Below are positions 49,225-60,771 of a DNA stretch of 64,000 nucleotides, piece after piece. A program made the translations under genes and the position numbers. The notes under the pieces are model-generated. The model saw only the letters and a program-made list of their open reading frames with translations, was not told the DNA's origin and made no database searches. Where the stretch lies: positions 11,909,134-11,973,133 of the forward strand of contig CM033401.1 of the NCBI GenBank assembly GCA_019426215.1. Direction: 5' to 3'. Each line of letters starts with the position of its first letter. The stretch's first letter is position 1. This stretch comes from Buddleja alternifolia. Lineage: Eukaryota > Streptophyta > Magnoliopsida > Lamiales > Scrophulariaceae.

Positions 49225-49552
49225 ATGGCTTTTGTGAACAGTGTTTTTTGTCGTCGTGATGTGGCACAGCTCTGTTGGTTGATACAGAGCTTTTTCGAAT
49301 TTGTTATTTTTTTCCGCTCCTACTTTGCTGAAATGACACCGTTTGGCGGTGGTGGGGCCTGCTTGTTCATGCTCTGGGATCTACGTGTTTCGGACACACA
49401 TTTATGAAATCAATGGTCCACCGAAGGCATTCGAAGTAATTGTGGGGAGGATCGGTGTAGTGTATGATTATCGCCAGGTTTTGTTTCCTCGTGTATACAA
49501 ATTTGAGTACAGTAAACCAACCTGGTCAGAGTGGGCTAGGAACCATGTATAG
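49225..49552 (+). other. Unrecognised coding-like segment (possible gene fragment)
   Basis: Two overlapping open frames (49225-49407 and 49343-49552) have more balanced composition and a richer amino-acid mix than the surrounding AT-rich DNA. The second reads CSGIYVFRTHIYEINGPPK, then FEVIVGRIGVVYDYRQVLFP and KFEYSKPTWSEWARN. One frameshift near 49350-49370 would join them to about 105 residues. I do not recognise a family. It may be an exon, a captured gene fragment or chance. Confidence 0.25.
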
Positions 49553-49559
49553 CATTAGA

Positions 49560-50260
49560 TACGCGCTGCTATTTCAAGGCCACCCATGGTAGCGCTGAGT
49601 TACTCTTAGTCTAAAAACATATGTCATTTTTTCTTAAGTAATACAATTTTCTTTTTGAAAAGATCATGTTTAGTATGCCTTACACTTACATTCTACTTAA
49701 TGAAACACATTTGGGTGTGGCCGAGTCAGGAGGGGGCTAGAAATTTCCATAATATTTTTATAACTTGTATAATATTGAAGCACTTGTAACCTGATTCATT
49801 TTCTTGATCCCATTTGCTAACTTAACTGAAGGTGATAATTTATAAGAAAATTTATATACTACCATCTATATCACTGATTTTTAATTGCACCTTAAATTTG
49901 AAAGTATTGATGTATTAAATCCCTTAAAATCAATTAGGAAAGATTACATTTTTCGTCCCATAACTTTTTTCTAGTTCAATTTTGGTCTCATATGTTACGA
50001 GTTTCTCACATTTAGTCCTATAACTTTCAAAATATCTCATATTTAGTCCCAACCGAAGTTTTATATATGTATACACATAATACATATATAGAATCCATGT
50101 CATTTATATATTTTAGGAAAAATTTATACACGTAGTGCAAAAACATCAAATATATCTTTATATAAATTGCATTTAATATGTATGAAAAGACTGTCAAGTT
50201 TAAATATGAATTAGTAAATGCATACACAGTTGAAGTTTCAACTTTCCAGAAGCCAATAAG
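49560..50260. other. AT-rich non-coding stretch
   Basis: Contains text such as TTTTTCGTCCCATAACTT and TTTAGTCCTATAACTTTC at 49950-50050, which resembles one arm of a common plant MITE type, but no second arm was seen. No gene. Confidence 0.4.
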
Positions 50261-50277
50261 CCCTTCTCAAGTTCTAC

Positions 50278-51840
50278 TTGAACAACGGTCTTATCACCAC
50301 GTTGATCAGGGATATGAAATCTTTAGAACTCGAAGTAGTAGAATCTACCAAAAGCATTCTAGCTGCTCTGAACAACCGCCCATTTCTATTGGAACAAATT
50401 ATACAAGCTCAAAACAATGATACCAAAATAGAAAGGTATAAGGAGAAAATAAAAAAAGGATTGCTACCTGATTTCCAAGTTAGAGATGACGGGAGTAATT
50501 GGATGAGAGGAAGAATTTGTGTCCCGAAGGGAGAAAACTTGAGAAGAGAAATATTGATAGAGGCTCAAAATTCAAAATTCTATGTAGACTCAGGAAGCAC
50601 GAAGATGTATAGGGACTTGAAAGGAAACTTCTGGTGGAATGATATGAAGAAAGATGTGGCTAACTTTGTAACTAGATGTCTGGCATGCCAACAGATCAAA
50701 GTTGAACACCAACACCTTAGAGGATTGCTACAACCTCTAGAAATCCCAGAAAGGAAATGTGATAATATAACTATGGATTTCATAGTAGGTTTGCCCAAGA
50801 CTCGTCAAGAATACGATACTATCTGGGTGATTGTTGATAGACTAACCAAGTAGGCACATTTTTTATCCATGCGCGCAACCTTTATCTTGGATAAATTAGT
50901 ATCAATGTATATGGACAACATAGTAAAGCTACATGACATTCTTTTGAGTATACTGTCGCATCGGGACGCTCAGTTCACATCACGTTTTTGGAGGAGTTTC
51001 CAACAAACAATGGGCACCAAGATAGAGTTCAGCTCCACGTATCGCCCACAAACAGATGGTCAATCAGAAAGAACTATACAAACCATAGAAGACATGCTGA
51101 GGGCTTGCATCTTAGATTTCAAGGGTAGTTAGGTAGAGCATTTAACTCTTATAGATTTTCTTTAAAATAATAGCTATCATAGTAGCATGAACATGGCCCC
51201 ATATGAGGCGTTGTATGGAAAAAATGTAGATCTCCATTATATTGGGACGAGGTTGGTGAGACCAAGATCACAGAACTCAAAATAGTTCACATCACTCTGG
51301 AAAAGGTCTTTAAGATTCGAGAACAATTGAAAGCAACTCAAGATTGACAGAAAAGTTGGGCAGATAGTAAAAGAAGGCCATTGACCTTTCAAGTAGGAGA
51401 AAAATTATACCTTAAGGTATCCCCTACCCGGGGAGTCGTACGTTTCGGGAAAAGTGGGAAGCTGAACCCTCGATGTATAGGACCTTTTGAAATTCTTGAT
51501 AAAGTGGGAAATGTAGCATAACGGCTTGCCCAACCCCCTACCTTATCCAGAGTCCACAACGTATTTCATGTATCTCAACTGAGAAAATATATTACAGATG
51601 ACGTGTTGGAATTCGAGTCATTACTAGTCGAAGAGAACTTAAAGAGGAATTCCCACTATACATTGTAGATCACAAGAAACAGCAAGTCTTGCGATGTAGG
51701 ACAATCCCGTATGTAAAGGTCCAATGGTCCAACCACACCGAGCGTGAAGCAACTTGGGAGCTAGAGGAAAATATGTGTAACCGCTACCCACACCTCTTCA
51801 TGAATCAAGGTATTGAAAGTTTTCTTAAGTTTCGATGATG
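50278..51840 (+). pseudogene. Chromovirus (Ty3/Gypsy) integrase and chromodomain, broken
   Basis: The frame begins in the RNase H/integrase connector and covers the integrase zinc region (FWWNDMKKDVANFVTRCLACQQ). The two His of the zinc site are replaced (EAQNSKF, VDSGSTKM). The core has Asp in TMDFIVGLPKTR, then a TAG at 50851-50853, Asp in SHRDAQFTSRFW, and Glu in TDGQSERTIQ. Further stops and shifts follow. A GPF-type C-terminal part (GPFEILDKVG, LSRVHNVFHVSQLRKY) leads to a chromodomain (TIPYVKVQWSNHTEREATWE, about 51700-51765) ending at 51830. The chromodomain marks the chromovirus clade and is thought to guide insertion to particular chromatin. Gag, protease and RT are missing. Confidence 0.9.
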
Positions 51841-52305
51841 AAACTTTTTATAAGGAGAGGAGGATATAATACCCGGTCTTTTATGTCAATAATAATAATA
51901 CTAAAAAGGGTAGTAATTAAATCATATATTTAACAATATAAATATTTGAAAAGTATTTATTATCAATTCACATTAGAAATAAATATGATCCTAACAAATC
52001 TTGATAGCTACTCAATATCTAGGATGCCATCAAACCCCAACAATAATTACACCCTAACTACTTGAAACTTATCCAAGATCCTTTTTGTTATGCGTTATTA
52101 ATATTTTAATACCTACATATATTGATATATCTACATATTTTCTCATTTAAACTCTTATTTTCGGATTTATTAAATAGGTGTATGTTTTAATTGGTATATC
52201 TCTCCAAAACCACCTTGTATTAGATTTAAGCTTATCTAATCAAATCTAACCCCTTAAGGACTTAGAAACCTACTCAAACTCTCCCTTTGGAACCCTAAAA
52301 CCCCC

Positions 52306-52313
52306 TATAAATA
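52306..52313 (+). promoter_or_regulatory. TATA box in chromovirus LTR
   Basis: CCCTATAAATACCCCCC has the form of a plant core promoter. It lies in the expected middle part of the LTR just before the CT-rich stretch. Confidence 0.55.
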
Positions 52314-52342
52314 CCCCCCAACCCCTACCCATCAAAATTGCA

Positions 52343-52347
<5 letters not shown>

Positions 52348-52390
<43 letters not shown>

Positions 52391-52416
52391 ACACACTCAC
52401 ACACACACACACACAT
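52348..52416. repeat. (CT)n(CA)n microsatellite
   Basis: About 19 CT units followed by CA-type units. Confidence 0.92.
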
Positions 52417-53241
52417 TCTCATAATCTTCATCTAGGCTTATGAATTCCTGTAGAAGAAGAACTCTAAAACGTTTTACCTAAAGACAATCTCCAAAATTGT
52501 AAGTGGTTCTTTCTTCTATTGTTTTCTTAAATTATTTTCCAATCCATGTTGTTTTGATAAAGTTGTTTTGATATGAAAAATAGGTCTTGTGTATGCTAGT
52601 TTGTGTTTTGAATAGATCATATGCTCTTAAAATTATTAGTATCTGTCAGTAAGGATTATTTTCGGGCCCCCTATAGGGCTTTAATTATACAGTGCTTTGA
52701 ATCTTCGAGCCTCCTGCAGCGAATTAATTGCAGTGTTTGAACCTTTGAGACTACTGCGATGAATTAATAGCAGTTTTAGCCTACCTAGCGGGATAAATAG
52801 CTAGGACTTAATCAAGTTACTGACTGGTATCTAAGAAATTCATGAGCATTAGAATAATTCTTTGATTGAATGATATATTGAGAATATTTGTCAAAGCGTG
52901 TTGTTTAATGTTTGGTTATGAAATTGATCATATGCTTTATGTATATTTCCAAGGGTTTCTTCTTTTCAAAAAGTGCTTTGATTTTTGTAAGAAATAATGA
53001 TTAATCGTTTTAGACTATTTTACAATATATATTTATAGTTAACATGCTCTAGACCAGTAGGAGACGTGAGGACTACTTACTGGGCGACTTGTCGCTCATA
53101 CCACTACTTTAAACTCTTGCAAAAAGTTTAGTCGAGTCCGAAGAGGACGAAGAACACTTTTGGGAATGGTGAAGACTCGTGTTTTGCAACATTTAGTTAA
53201 CATCACGCAAATTTCTTAGTTTCATAGTTAGCCATTGTAGG

Positions 53242-55204
53242 ATTGAAGATGATCTTGCAAAAATAGACGCTATTCAAAAAATGCTTATACCAAGAAATCT
53301 CAAGGAGATAATGTATTTGCAAGGTAATGTTACATTCATAAGGAGCTTTATCTCAAATCTCGTTAGGAAAGTCAACCATTTAGTCACCTTATGAAGAAAA
53401 ACACTCCTACCACTCCTTTCGAGTGGGGTAAATAATGTGAAAATACTTTTGATTGCATAAAGAAAAATCTAGTCTAAGAGCTCCATTTCCTGGGAAGTCG
53501 TTCATATCATACATAGCAGCACAATAACGATCCAGAAAAGCATGTTTTAATATAGTCTTTTGTGTTAGGTGAGCTGTGCTTCAACAAAGTTGCTGAATAT
53601 CAATCTTTGATTATTGGACTTCAGTTGGCGCTGGGAATGGAGATTCTAGAACTTGAAGCATATAGCAATTTAAAACTTGTCATAAATCAACTTTTGAATG
53701 AATATGAAGTAAAGAAAGATGACCTTGTGCCTTGTTTCCAACATGCTTTGAACTTGTTGAAGAAATTCGAAACCATCGCCTTGAGTCATATTCCAAGGAA
53801 GGATAATAGAATGACTAATGCACTGGCTTACTTGGCTACTACCTTGGCTTTGTTTGAAGGAAAAACGACAAATGTTCCTATATGTAATAGATGGATTGTG
53901 CATTCTCTCATTGAGCCTATTCGTGAAGATTCAAACACCATTTCAGTTTCAATTAGTGATGGCCAAGATTAGGGAACACCACTAGTTGACTACTTGAAGC
54001 ATGGAAAACTTCGCAGTGATCCTCGACATAAGACAGAAGTACATTGAAGATTATCTCGTTTCATCTTATACAAAGACACATTATACCGTCGATCATTTGA
54101 AGGTACTTATCAATGTTGCTTAAGTGGTGAGGAAATAGTTAAGTCTATGCCGAAGCATATTCTGTAGTCTGTGGTATTCATCAATCAGAGCCTAAATTCC
54201 ATTTTCAAATCAAAAAGATGGGATATTATTGGCCTACTATGATAAAAGACTGCTTGAATTATGCGAAGATATGTGAGGCTTGCCAATTACACGCTAATTT
54301 CATACATTAGCATCCGGAGCCTCTACATCCCATTGTTGCCTCGTGGCCTTTTGATGCATGGGGTCTCGATGTTGTTGGAACTATAACTCCAAAGTCATCA
54401 ACTGGCCCTAGATATATATTGGAAGCTACTGATTACTTTTCTAAATGGGCTAATGTGATTCCTCTAAAGGAAGTGAAGAAGGAAACTACTATTGATTTCA
54501 TCAAGTCAAATATCATCTTCCGATATGGGGTGCCAAGGTACATTATTACACACAATGGGAAGCATTTCTATAACAAGCTGAGGGGAAAATTATGTGTTCA
54601 ATTTGGGTTTAGGCAACATAACTCCTTGATGCATGATGCAGCTACAGATGGTTTGGCAGAGCCATTCAACAAAACCTTCTGTAATCTTTTGAAGAAGATA
54701 GTCTCAAAGTCAAAAAGAGACTACCACGAGAAAATCGGTGAAACTCTTTGGGCATATCGAACAACACAATGGACGGCGACTCAAACCACTATATATTCGC
54801 TAGTGTATGGGGTTGAGGTTGTCATCTTCTTGAGAGTCAAATACCTTCACTACGTATTGCAGTTCAAGAAGAACTCACTGTCAGGACAGTGCTCGTCTTA
54901 GACTTGAAGAAGTTGAAGCACTAGACGAGAAGGACGCACAACAACTTGATTGTTACCAGCTCGAATTACGAGGGCATTCGACAAAAAGGTACATCCACGA
55001 TCATTTCAAATTAGAGACTTGGTTTTGGCAGTGCAAAGGCCTATCACCATGACTCAACTAATGAGAGGTAAATTCTTGTCAAATTGGGACGATCCACATG
55101 TTGTAAAAGACGTTTATAGAAATGGGGCTTACAATTTAGTGGATAAAGATGGAAGGCCTATTGGCCCCATAAATGGTAAGTTTTTAAAGCACTATTGTCT
55201 ATGA
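53242..55204 (+). pseudogene. Tat-like Ty3/Gypsy pol: RT end, RNase H, integrase, degenerate
   Basis: Starting at 53242 the + strand reads IEDDLAKIDAIQ and LKEIMYLQGNVTFIRSFISN, the palm-thumb part of Gypsy reverse transcriptase. A second RNase H of the plant Tat type lies at 53562-53972 (FNKVAEYQSLIIGLQLALGM, HIPRKDNRMTNALAYLATTL). Integrase follows from about 54050: CEACQLH-like zinc end, WGLDVVG-like Asp at about 54362, DYFSKWANVIPL, ITHNGKHFYN where the usual Asp is Asn, and a Glu position reading LAEPFNKT. The C-terminal piece at 54950-55204 (FQIRDLVLAV, YKLVDEDG-like YNLVDKDGRPIGPINGKFLK) has the Tat-type ending. Frameshifts near 53990, 54170, 54890 and 54945 and several stops disable it. 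Confidence 0.85.
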
Positions 55205-55860
55205 AGGAGTATGCTCCATGATGCACAAGCCTAGACTGCATGTTACTCCTGACACACAAGAGTCTAAACTGTGTACGGTAAGCACCAATCATAGTGTATT
55301 TAGCTAAAATACTAATATACCCCACTGAAGGTATTTCATGTGTCTAAGATATAGAAACACCTTACCTCATCCAGGATAGCTAAGCTATGGATACTCCTGG
55401 CCCGCATGAGTTTGAATTGTGTACAACACTCCCCTTAAAAAAAAATTTTGAACTACGTAATGACTTCATCCTCTTATTGAGGTACGTAGCCAGCTTGACA
55501 ATTGTTCCAAGTTCAATCATATATGTGGTAAAACTTTGTTTGCCCTTGATACCAGTTGGCTTGTTTCAACAAAAGTGAAGATAAGCAAGTTGTTGAAGTA
55601 TCTTATTTATGTTATTTGTGTAATAGCAAATTTCAATGAAGTTGGTTGGTTAAAGTGTAAAAATCTTATAGGTGACAATCATGTAGAAAGACAAGAGGGA
55701 TTCAAAGAACTCAAAGATGTTACTAAAAGAACGAATTTTATTAGGAATGAAAAAAATATGCTAAAACAACTAGGAGCACAAGTCAAATGTCTTTAGGTCC
55801 TCTCAAGATTCTTCAAGTAAAAACTTCATCCTCTCCAAAGATTTAACTTCTCGGTCAGAC
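55205..55860. other. Spacer between Tat-like pol and antisense PMD frame
   Basis: Non-coding on the evidence seen. Three diverged repeats of CC-AG-CTA-ACTG(T/C)-like text around 55225-55420 (ACACAAGAGTCTAAACTGTG, CCGCATGAGTTTGAATTGTG) suggest a short tandem duplication. Confidence 0.45.
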
Positions 55861-58740
55861 AAGTAATGAGTCTTCTCAAGCTTCAAAATAGTCTTTTTTT
55901 TGGGTTGCCACATCTTCTTGAATTTTAGACAAATTTTCCTCGGCTTTACAAAGCGACATACGAACAATTTCCTCAACTTTTTCCCAAATCTGAAGCTGCT
56001 TCTTTAGCTCATCTTGTTGCTGATGGATCCTCATAAGACTGTGGTTTTGGCTTTTGATGTCTTTGTCTTGTTCATTCTCTTGTGCCTCGGCTTCAACAAG
56101 GCTCTGTTGCACAGATTGCGGTGACTTCTCATAAGAGTCTTGTGTTTTCTTTGAGCATAAGTCAATTTCACATGTGCATAGTTGGAAGCATCCTTAAAAA
56201 ATGTCTTTAAAAGGCTCTCCAAAGTTGAAATATCTTGTACGAATTTTTTCATGTCCCCAATAAGAGTATCTACAGCAGATGTTATATCTAGAAGCTGCTG
56301 AAATGAAGTTTTGGAGACCTTTTCGATATATGACTCTAGTAAAACATGAGTAACATCTTCTCAGCCTCACTTCTGATAACATTGAGTGAAAATTGGGAGG
56401 CTTCGGGATTTGCGAGTGGCTGAGATGGAGCTTCAAAAGATATTTTAAGCCTCTTAACTATATTTTCATCAATATGTAACTCCTCTATCACACGAAAAGC
56501 AAGGTTATCTTCGTTCATTCGTGATTTTTATTCTCCAAAGCTATATGAACACCATTTCTTAAAGAATGTGGAGTAGGGTATGTTTCAAGAAAATTGAAAG
56601 GATCAACTTCATTCATTGAACCTACACTACATCTGGAAGTGGTTGGAACTTCTTCCTCGAGATTGGCAAGTTGCCAAATGAAAAAGAAAGTAGTTAATTA
56701 CATTCAATGAGATAAATTATTTTTTAAAAATAAACATCATGCACTATGATAATAATTACTTTTGTTATACATATTGTGCTCAATCTCCTAATGGCAATGT
56801 CGAACTTGGAACATCTTGAAAGAAGTGCGTATTGATGCTGATATTATCTAAATCAAGAACCTGTGGTCTTTTTCGGAGTTATCATTGGTCGATGTAATCC
56901 TCATTCGAACATAAAACTGCAGAAATGATTTCATTCCCCTTTGTTGAAATTGTTTCATCAAGTAGACTTCTTGATTAGGTGAAGATGGTTGCTTTGGAGT
57001 ATCTTTGGACCTCTCGAATATTGGCTTATTCTCTTAAAGACCAATCTTGCATATGACCTTTGTGCCCTCTGCTAAAAAGGCTTTCCAGCATTTGGCCCAC
57101 CAATCCACGTATTCCTTTGTAACCAATGGTGGTGAAGAGATATTTCTTGGTAGGATAAGCTTTGAAGATGTGCCCAACAAAGTACAAGACCTCCAAAGTT
57201 GAACAAGCTCCTTCAGCTCACAGGTGAGGATTTCTTTTTGTAAGAGGCCTGGGATGTCTTAACAAAAGTTATATTATCGGCTGAATCGATGAGGGCTGTA
57301 AGACTCGACAATGTGCTCTTTTCCATATCGAATGTCAAATAAGCAAAGTGTAACGACACGAACAGATCCTTGTATTGACTAGATAAGTTTGCACCATTTG
57401 AGAGCGACATCTGTCCCTTTTGGTGAGAAAATAGGATCCGTATTGTTGATGGATTGACTTTGTGAAGTAACCGCATCTTTAAGATCCAAGTGATTTGCCA
57501 TACCTTTCCCTACATAATTTGGAATTTGAGCTCCTACAATCTTGATTCTCGAGTAGAAATGGGTGGAGATATAGCATCCGATCCAACTGTAAACATAGTG
57601 AATACAAAAGATGGAAGTAGACTCGCCTAAGTTTTTTGAAGAAGAGATCGTCCTCAAACCACTATATGCTCGCCATTACAGATATCTCTAAGGACAAGTT
57701 TTCACCATGTGCCATTCTACTTACAACTTTGAAGATAGTAGCACGGATGCAACATGTTTGGTGATGTGGAAGAACAAAGCTACACAGTCAATATGAAATG
57801 AATGCACCAACGTAGGTTTTCTCTTTGATTTCTACATCAAACTCAAGAGCTTTGAATGGCTCATCGTGTTCCTTGGCGTGCGGTAAAAGAGATTTCTCAA
57901 TATCTTCCCAAGGATTATGAGAAAGCTTTGGCCTAGCAACTCTCTTTCGAGTTGTTCAAAGAGGAGGCTCTTTATACCTCTTTGAACCAAAAGTTGATCC
58001 AATCCGAGATGACTATGCCTCCAGATGTCTCTGAAAGTCGATGGTATGCTGAGAAAAAATATTTGCAGTTCCACGGTAGAGTAGAGTTATGCTTGCCATC
58101 AGCGAGTAACTCTTTTGCAGTAGGAACAACCTCATCGTAGAAATCTCTGCGTATAGGCAATCCACCAAGTACATGAATGTCGCCCAAAGAAATTGATAAT
58201 TCTCCAATGCAAATGTTTGTTGAAGGACGCCACATCCTGAGGAAAGTTGAAGGACATTTTTGTTGCAAACGTAGGTGAAGAGCGATGCGTGGACAACAAC
58301 GTAAATTCTTGCTTGCCGAAGAATATTTGCGTGATACACCAAGATGCATTTGGTCCACTTCCAGTAGCCGGCATGGTAGCAAACTTCGCCAAATTTTGAT
58401 GAAGGAATTTTTATTAAGCCTCCGTTGCTCTGAAAATGTTGGTGAGGAAGTAAGAATTCCGTGTCCGCTGATTTGGTGTCGTGAAGTGAATACAGCAGCA
58501 AAAGAACTCTGGAATTTGATGAAGCACCGGAACAAAATCCAACACACTCTTTAGTTGCTTCTTCAGACCATACGGAGACTTGGGTGGACTTGGTCAAGGA
58601 TTGAGTGTTGGTAAAGTGACCGCCAATGGCTGCCTTGTAGACGGGCAAGATAGTGCTTTTAATTTTAATTTGAGACTCTCTTTATCTTTTCTGATGACGA
58701 GAGATGGAAAAGGCTCAGATTGATCCTCGAAATACATTTT
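55861..58740 (-). pseudogene. Plant-mobile-domain (PMD) plus coiled-coil protein, antisense to the Gypsy element, broken
   Basis: On the minus strand from about 58740 the reading switches between frames but forms one protein. It runs FPVYKAAIGGH, QVSVWSEEATKE, KIWRSLLPCRLLEVDQMHLG, FLRMWRPSTNICIGELSISLGD, VLGGLPIRRDFYDEVVPTAK and SDWINFWFK. This is the pattern of the plant mobile (aminotransferase-like) domain seen in MAIN-type proteins and carried by several transposons. A middle part follows (TISSSKNLGESTSIFCIHYV, IPNYVGKGMANHLDL), then a C-terminal coiled coil rich in Gln, Glu and Lys (56112-55876). It lies directly downstream of Tat-like pol and on the opposite strand, the position reported for antisense extra ORFs of Tat retrotransposons. 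Frameshifts and stops are present. An independent host PMD pseudogene is the alternative. Confidence 0.72.
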
Positions 58741-59862
58741 CGTGCACAAAAGCGAGATCTGATATAGCAAGTAAAAATGAGGACTTAGTTAATCCTGCAA
58801 AGAATAAACATGAAAAGCTATGAGTTGAGCAACTATTTTAACATGCAAGAATTAAAATAGCATTAGAACTGTAAGGAGTATTACGGATAAAAGCTACACC
58901 AAGGCTGCTGTGCAATAGAAGAAACAGGGGCAAGTTTTCTTAGTAATTTACTCGGGATGACAGAGGCCGATTCATCAGACAAGTTACGCCAGCTCCTAAT
59001 CAAAAAAAGAGAAAGATGATATTCTCTTTATTCCTTCAATATATTCTTTTGCGGAGATCCGATTGTCGCTTGAAAAGAATATTCAATCCAAAGAAAAGAA
59101 TTTTGTTAGCCAAGAAGCAAAAACAGAAAAAAGGAAAGATAGAGAGTTGAATGAAATAAAGAAGAAAAAATCTGCAAACTGAGTTGGGGAATCGACATAA
59201 TATCCGGCGGCTTATATTCGTGCCAAAATAAAAAATTCCCATAATGCAGTTTGCTCAAATTTATGTAGGTTGAACAGCGGCTACTAATCAATTAGTTGTG
59301 GGAAGAAATCATCATAGTCTCGGTGAAGAATTGAGATAAAAAAACTATCGGCGTTGCTTTTGGCTGAAAGTGCTCCTATTAATTGACTAAAGTATTTTAT
59401 GCATGAACTGAAGGATTAAGGAGATACTCAAAGTGGGGAATTGTATACCTCAACAACTCACAAGCCAATTTTATGTGATTAATTAATGCGCGGGTTTGAA
59501 TTCCTGATTAGGTCCTTTTATAGAAATTTTTTTCAGATTATTCAGTTCAAGTAGATTAGTTCCAGTGAGATTGGAACTAATCTAGATGATTTATTTTGTT
59601 TCTAACTAGGATATTAAATCCTATTTGAAGTTGACTGAATATATTTGAGTTGGTTTCCTTAGACCAATTAAATTAGAGATAGAGTTTTGTTTTTCATCCG
59701 CTCTCCTCTGTGCAGCTGATTCGAGATAATGATTGAGAATTTTTTGAGTTGTCAACTCCCAAATCAAATTATTCGGGATCGCGCTATCGTATATCTTTAA
59801 ATTTCAAAATCTAAATTTTATTTCTTGATAGAATTCTAGAGTTGCTATGAAAGCTCATAGAA
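58741..59862. other. Non-coding stretch, possible end of the Tat-like element and upstream region of the PMD frame
   Basis: No gene. CTATAAAAGG on the minus strand (59514-59523) could be a promoter for the antisense PMD transcript, about 0.8 kb upstream of its first recognisable residues. A short inverted pair GATTAGTTCCAGT/AATTGGAACTAATC lies at 59555-59583. No LTR ends were recognised. Confidence 0.35.
59514..59523 (-). promoter_or_regulatory. Possible TATA box for antisense PMD transcript
   Basis: CTATAAAAGG on the minus strand in otherwise non-coding DNA upstream of the PMD frame. Position only; no transcript evidence. Confidence 0.25.
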
Positions 59863-60465
59863 AAGGTAAATTGCCTATTGTTTTTTCACAGATTTAGCTT
59901 CTTCCGAATTTTGCAAGGAGGAAGATCTCTATTAGCGGAAAAATCTTACCTAACTTCCAAGACACAACAAAAAATAAAAATAAATGTTTCATTTGTTTTT
60001 ATATTGAATATGTATTTATTTTTTTGTTGTGTCTTGATGTAGGTCACTGAGCCTCACACTGAATGTAGGTAGAAACTTTTTGCTATTAGCCCCATTCCCA
60101 TATATATGTGATAGTGGACCCTCGACACATGTATGAGTACATGTGTGGCTGGTGGGATCACTCGGAGCCCAATTCCAGGGAAATCCTACCAAGTATGACC
60201 CAATAATAAAGTAATCAAACATCTATCAAACAGTATGGATTAGAAATACTTTTTGAAAAGAAATACTTTTTGAAAACTCAAATGCAGCAAATACAACTCT
60301 ATGTTTAGCTACTACATTTCAAATATTTTGCATGTGCTTTTGAAAATAATCAAATTAACACATGTTTTTGTGAATACTTGATTTCAATGTACTAATACTT
60401 AGAATAGGTGACATGATTTTAACATCTACGTTTGCTTTGTTTGAATCTTTCTTGCTTTATCTTCT
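59863..60465. repeat. Dispersed foldback repeat, copy B (complete)
   Basis: Uninterrupted counterpart of 41647-42136 plus 49013-49130. Inner inverted repeats: AAGACACAACAAAAAATAAA (59959) against TTTTTTGTTGTGTCTT, flanked by TTAGCGGAAAAATCTTACCT against GTAGGTAGAAAC-TTTTTGCTATTAG. A foldback or MITE-like element is likely. It lies just past the 3' end of EG45 gene 2. Confidence 0.78.
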
Positions 60466-60716
60466 ATTTATTTTATATATATATTTACTTGACTATTATC
60501 TTTTTTATTTTTTGACTTCATTCGACAGCATGAATATCTTTAAGTTTATTTAATCTGTATTGACGGATCAGTTCATAATGATATGTATGTAAAATTAAAA
60601 ACGCACAAAAACACCAAATAAACCACTCCATCAATAATTTTTATAATAGCATACAATATTGATATTAGACAGCAATACTTAGTTCAATATTAAACAACAA
60701 TACATTAAAGTGATGC

Positions 60717-60722
60717 TTTATT
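60717..60722 (-). terminator. Polyadenylation signal of EG45 gene 2
   Basis: AATAAA on the minus strand about 50 nt after the predicted stop codon. Confidence 0.4.
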
Positions 60723-60771
60723 TTATCCAGAATCATTAACCGTCTACTCATCTTGCATCTTCAGAAACATG

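Larger units (their letters stand above)
51865..53230 (+). repeat. Chromovirus 3' LTR
   Basis: A purine tract AAGGAGAGGAGGA (51852-51864) leads into TATAATACCCGG, probably an altered TGTAATACCC start. The LTR has an internal TATAAATA (52306-52313), a CT/CA microsatellite, and duplicated text around GAATTAAT-GCAGT (52690-52770). The right edge lies before Tat-like pol at 53242 but was not pinned down, and the 5' LTR is not in the window. Confidence 0.65.

Noticed and set aside
59036..59291. Two minus-strand frames rich in Phe, Leu and Ser
   Set aside because: AT-rich chance frames upstream of the PMD pseudogene; no start context or family features.
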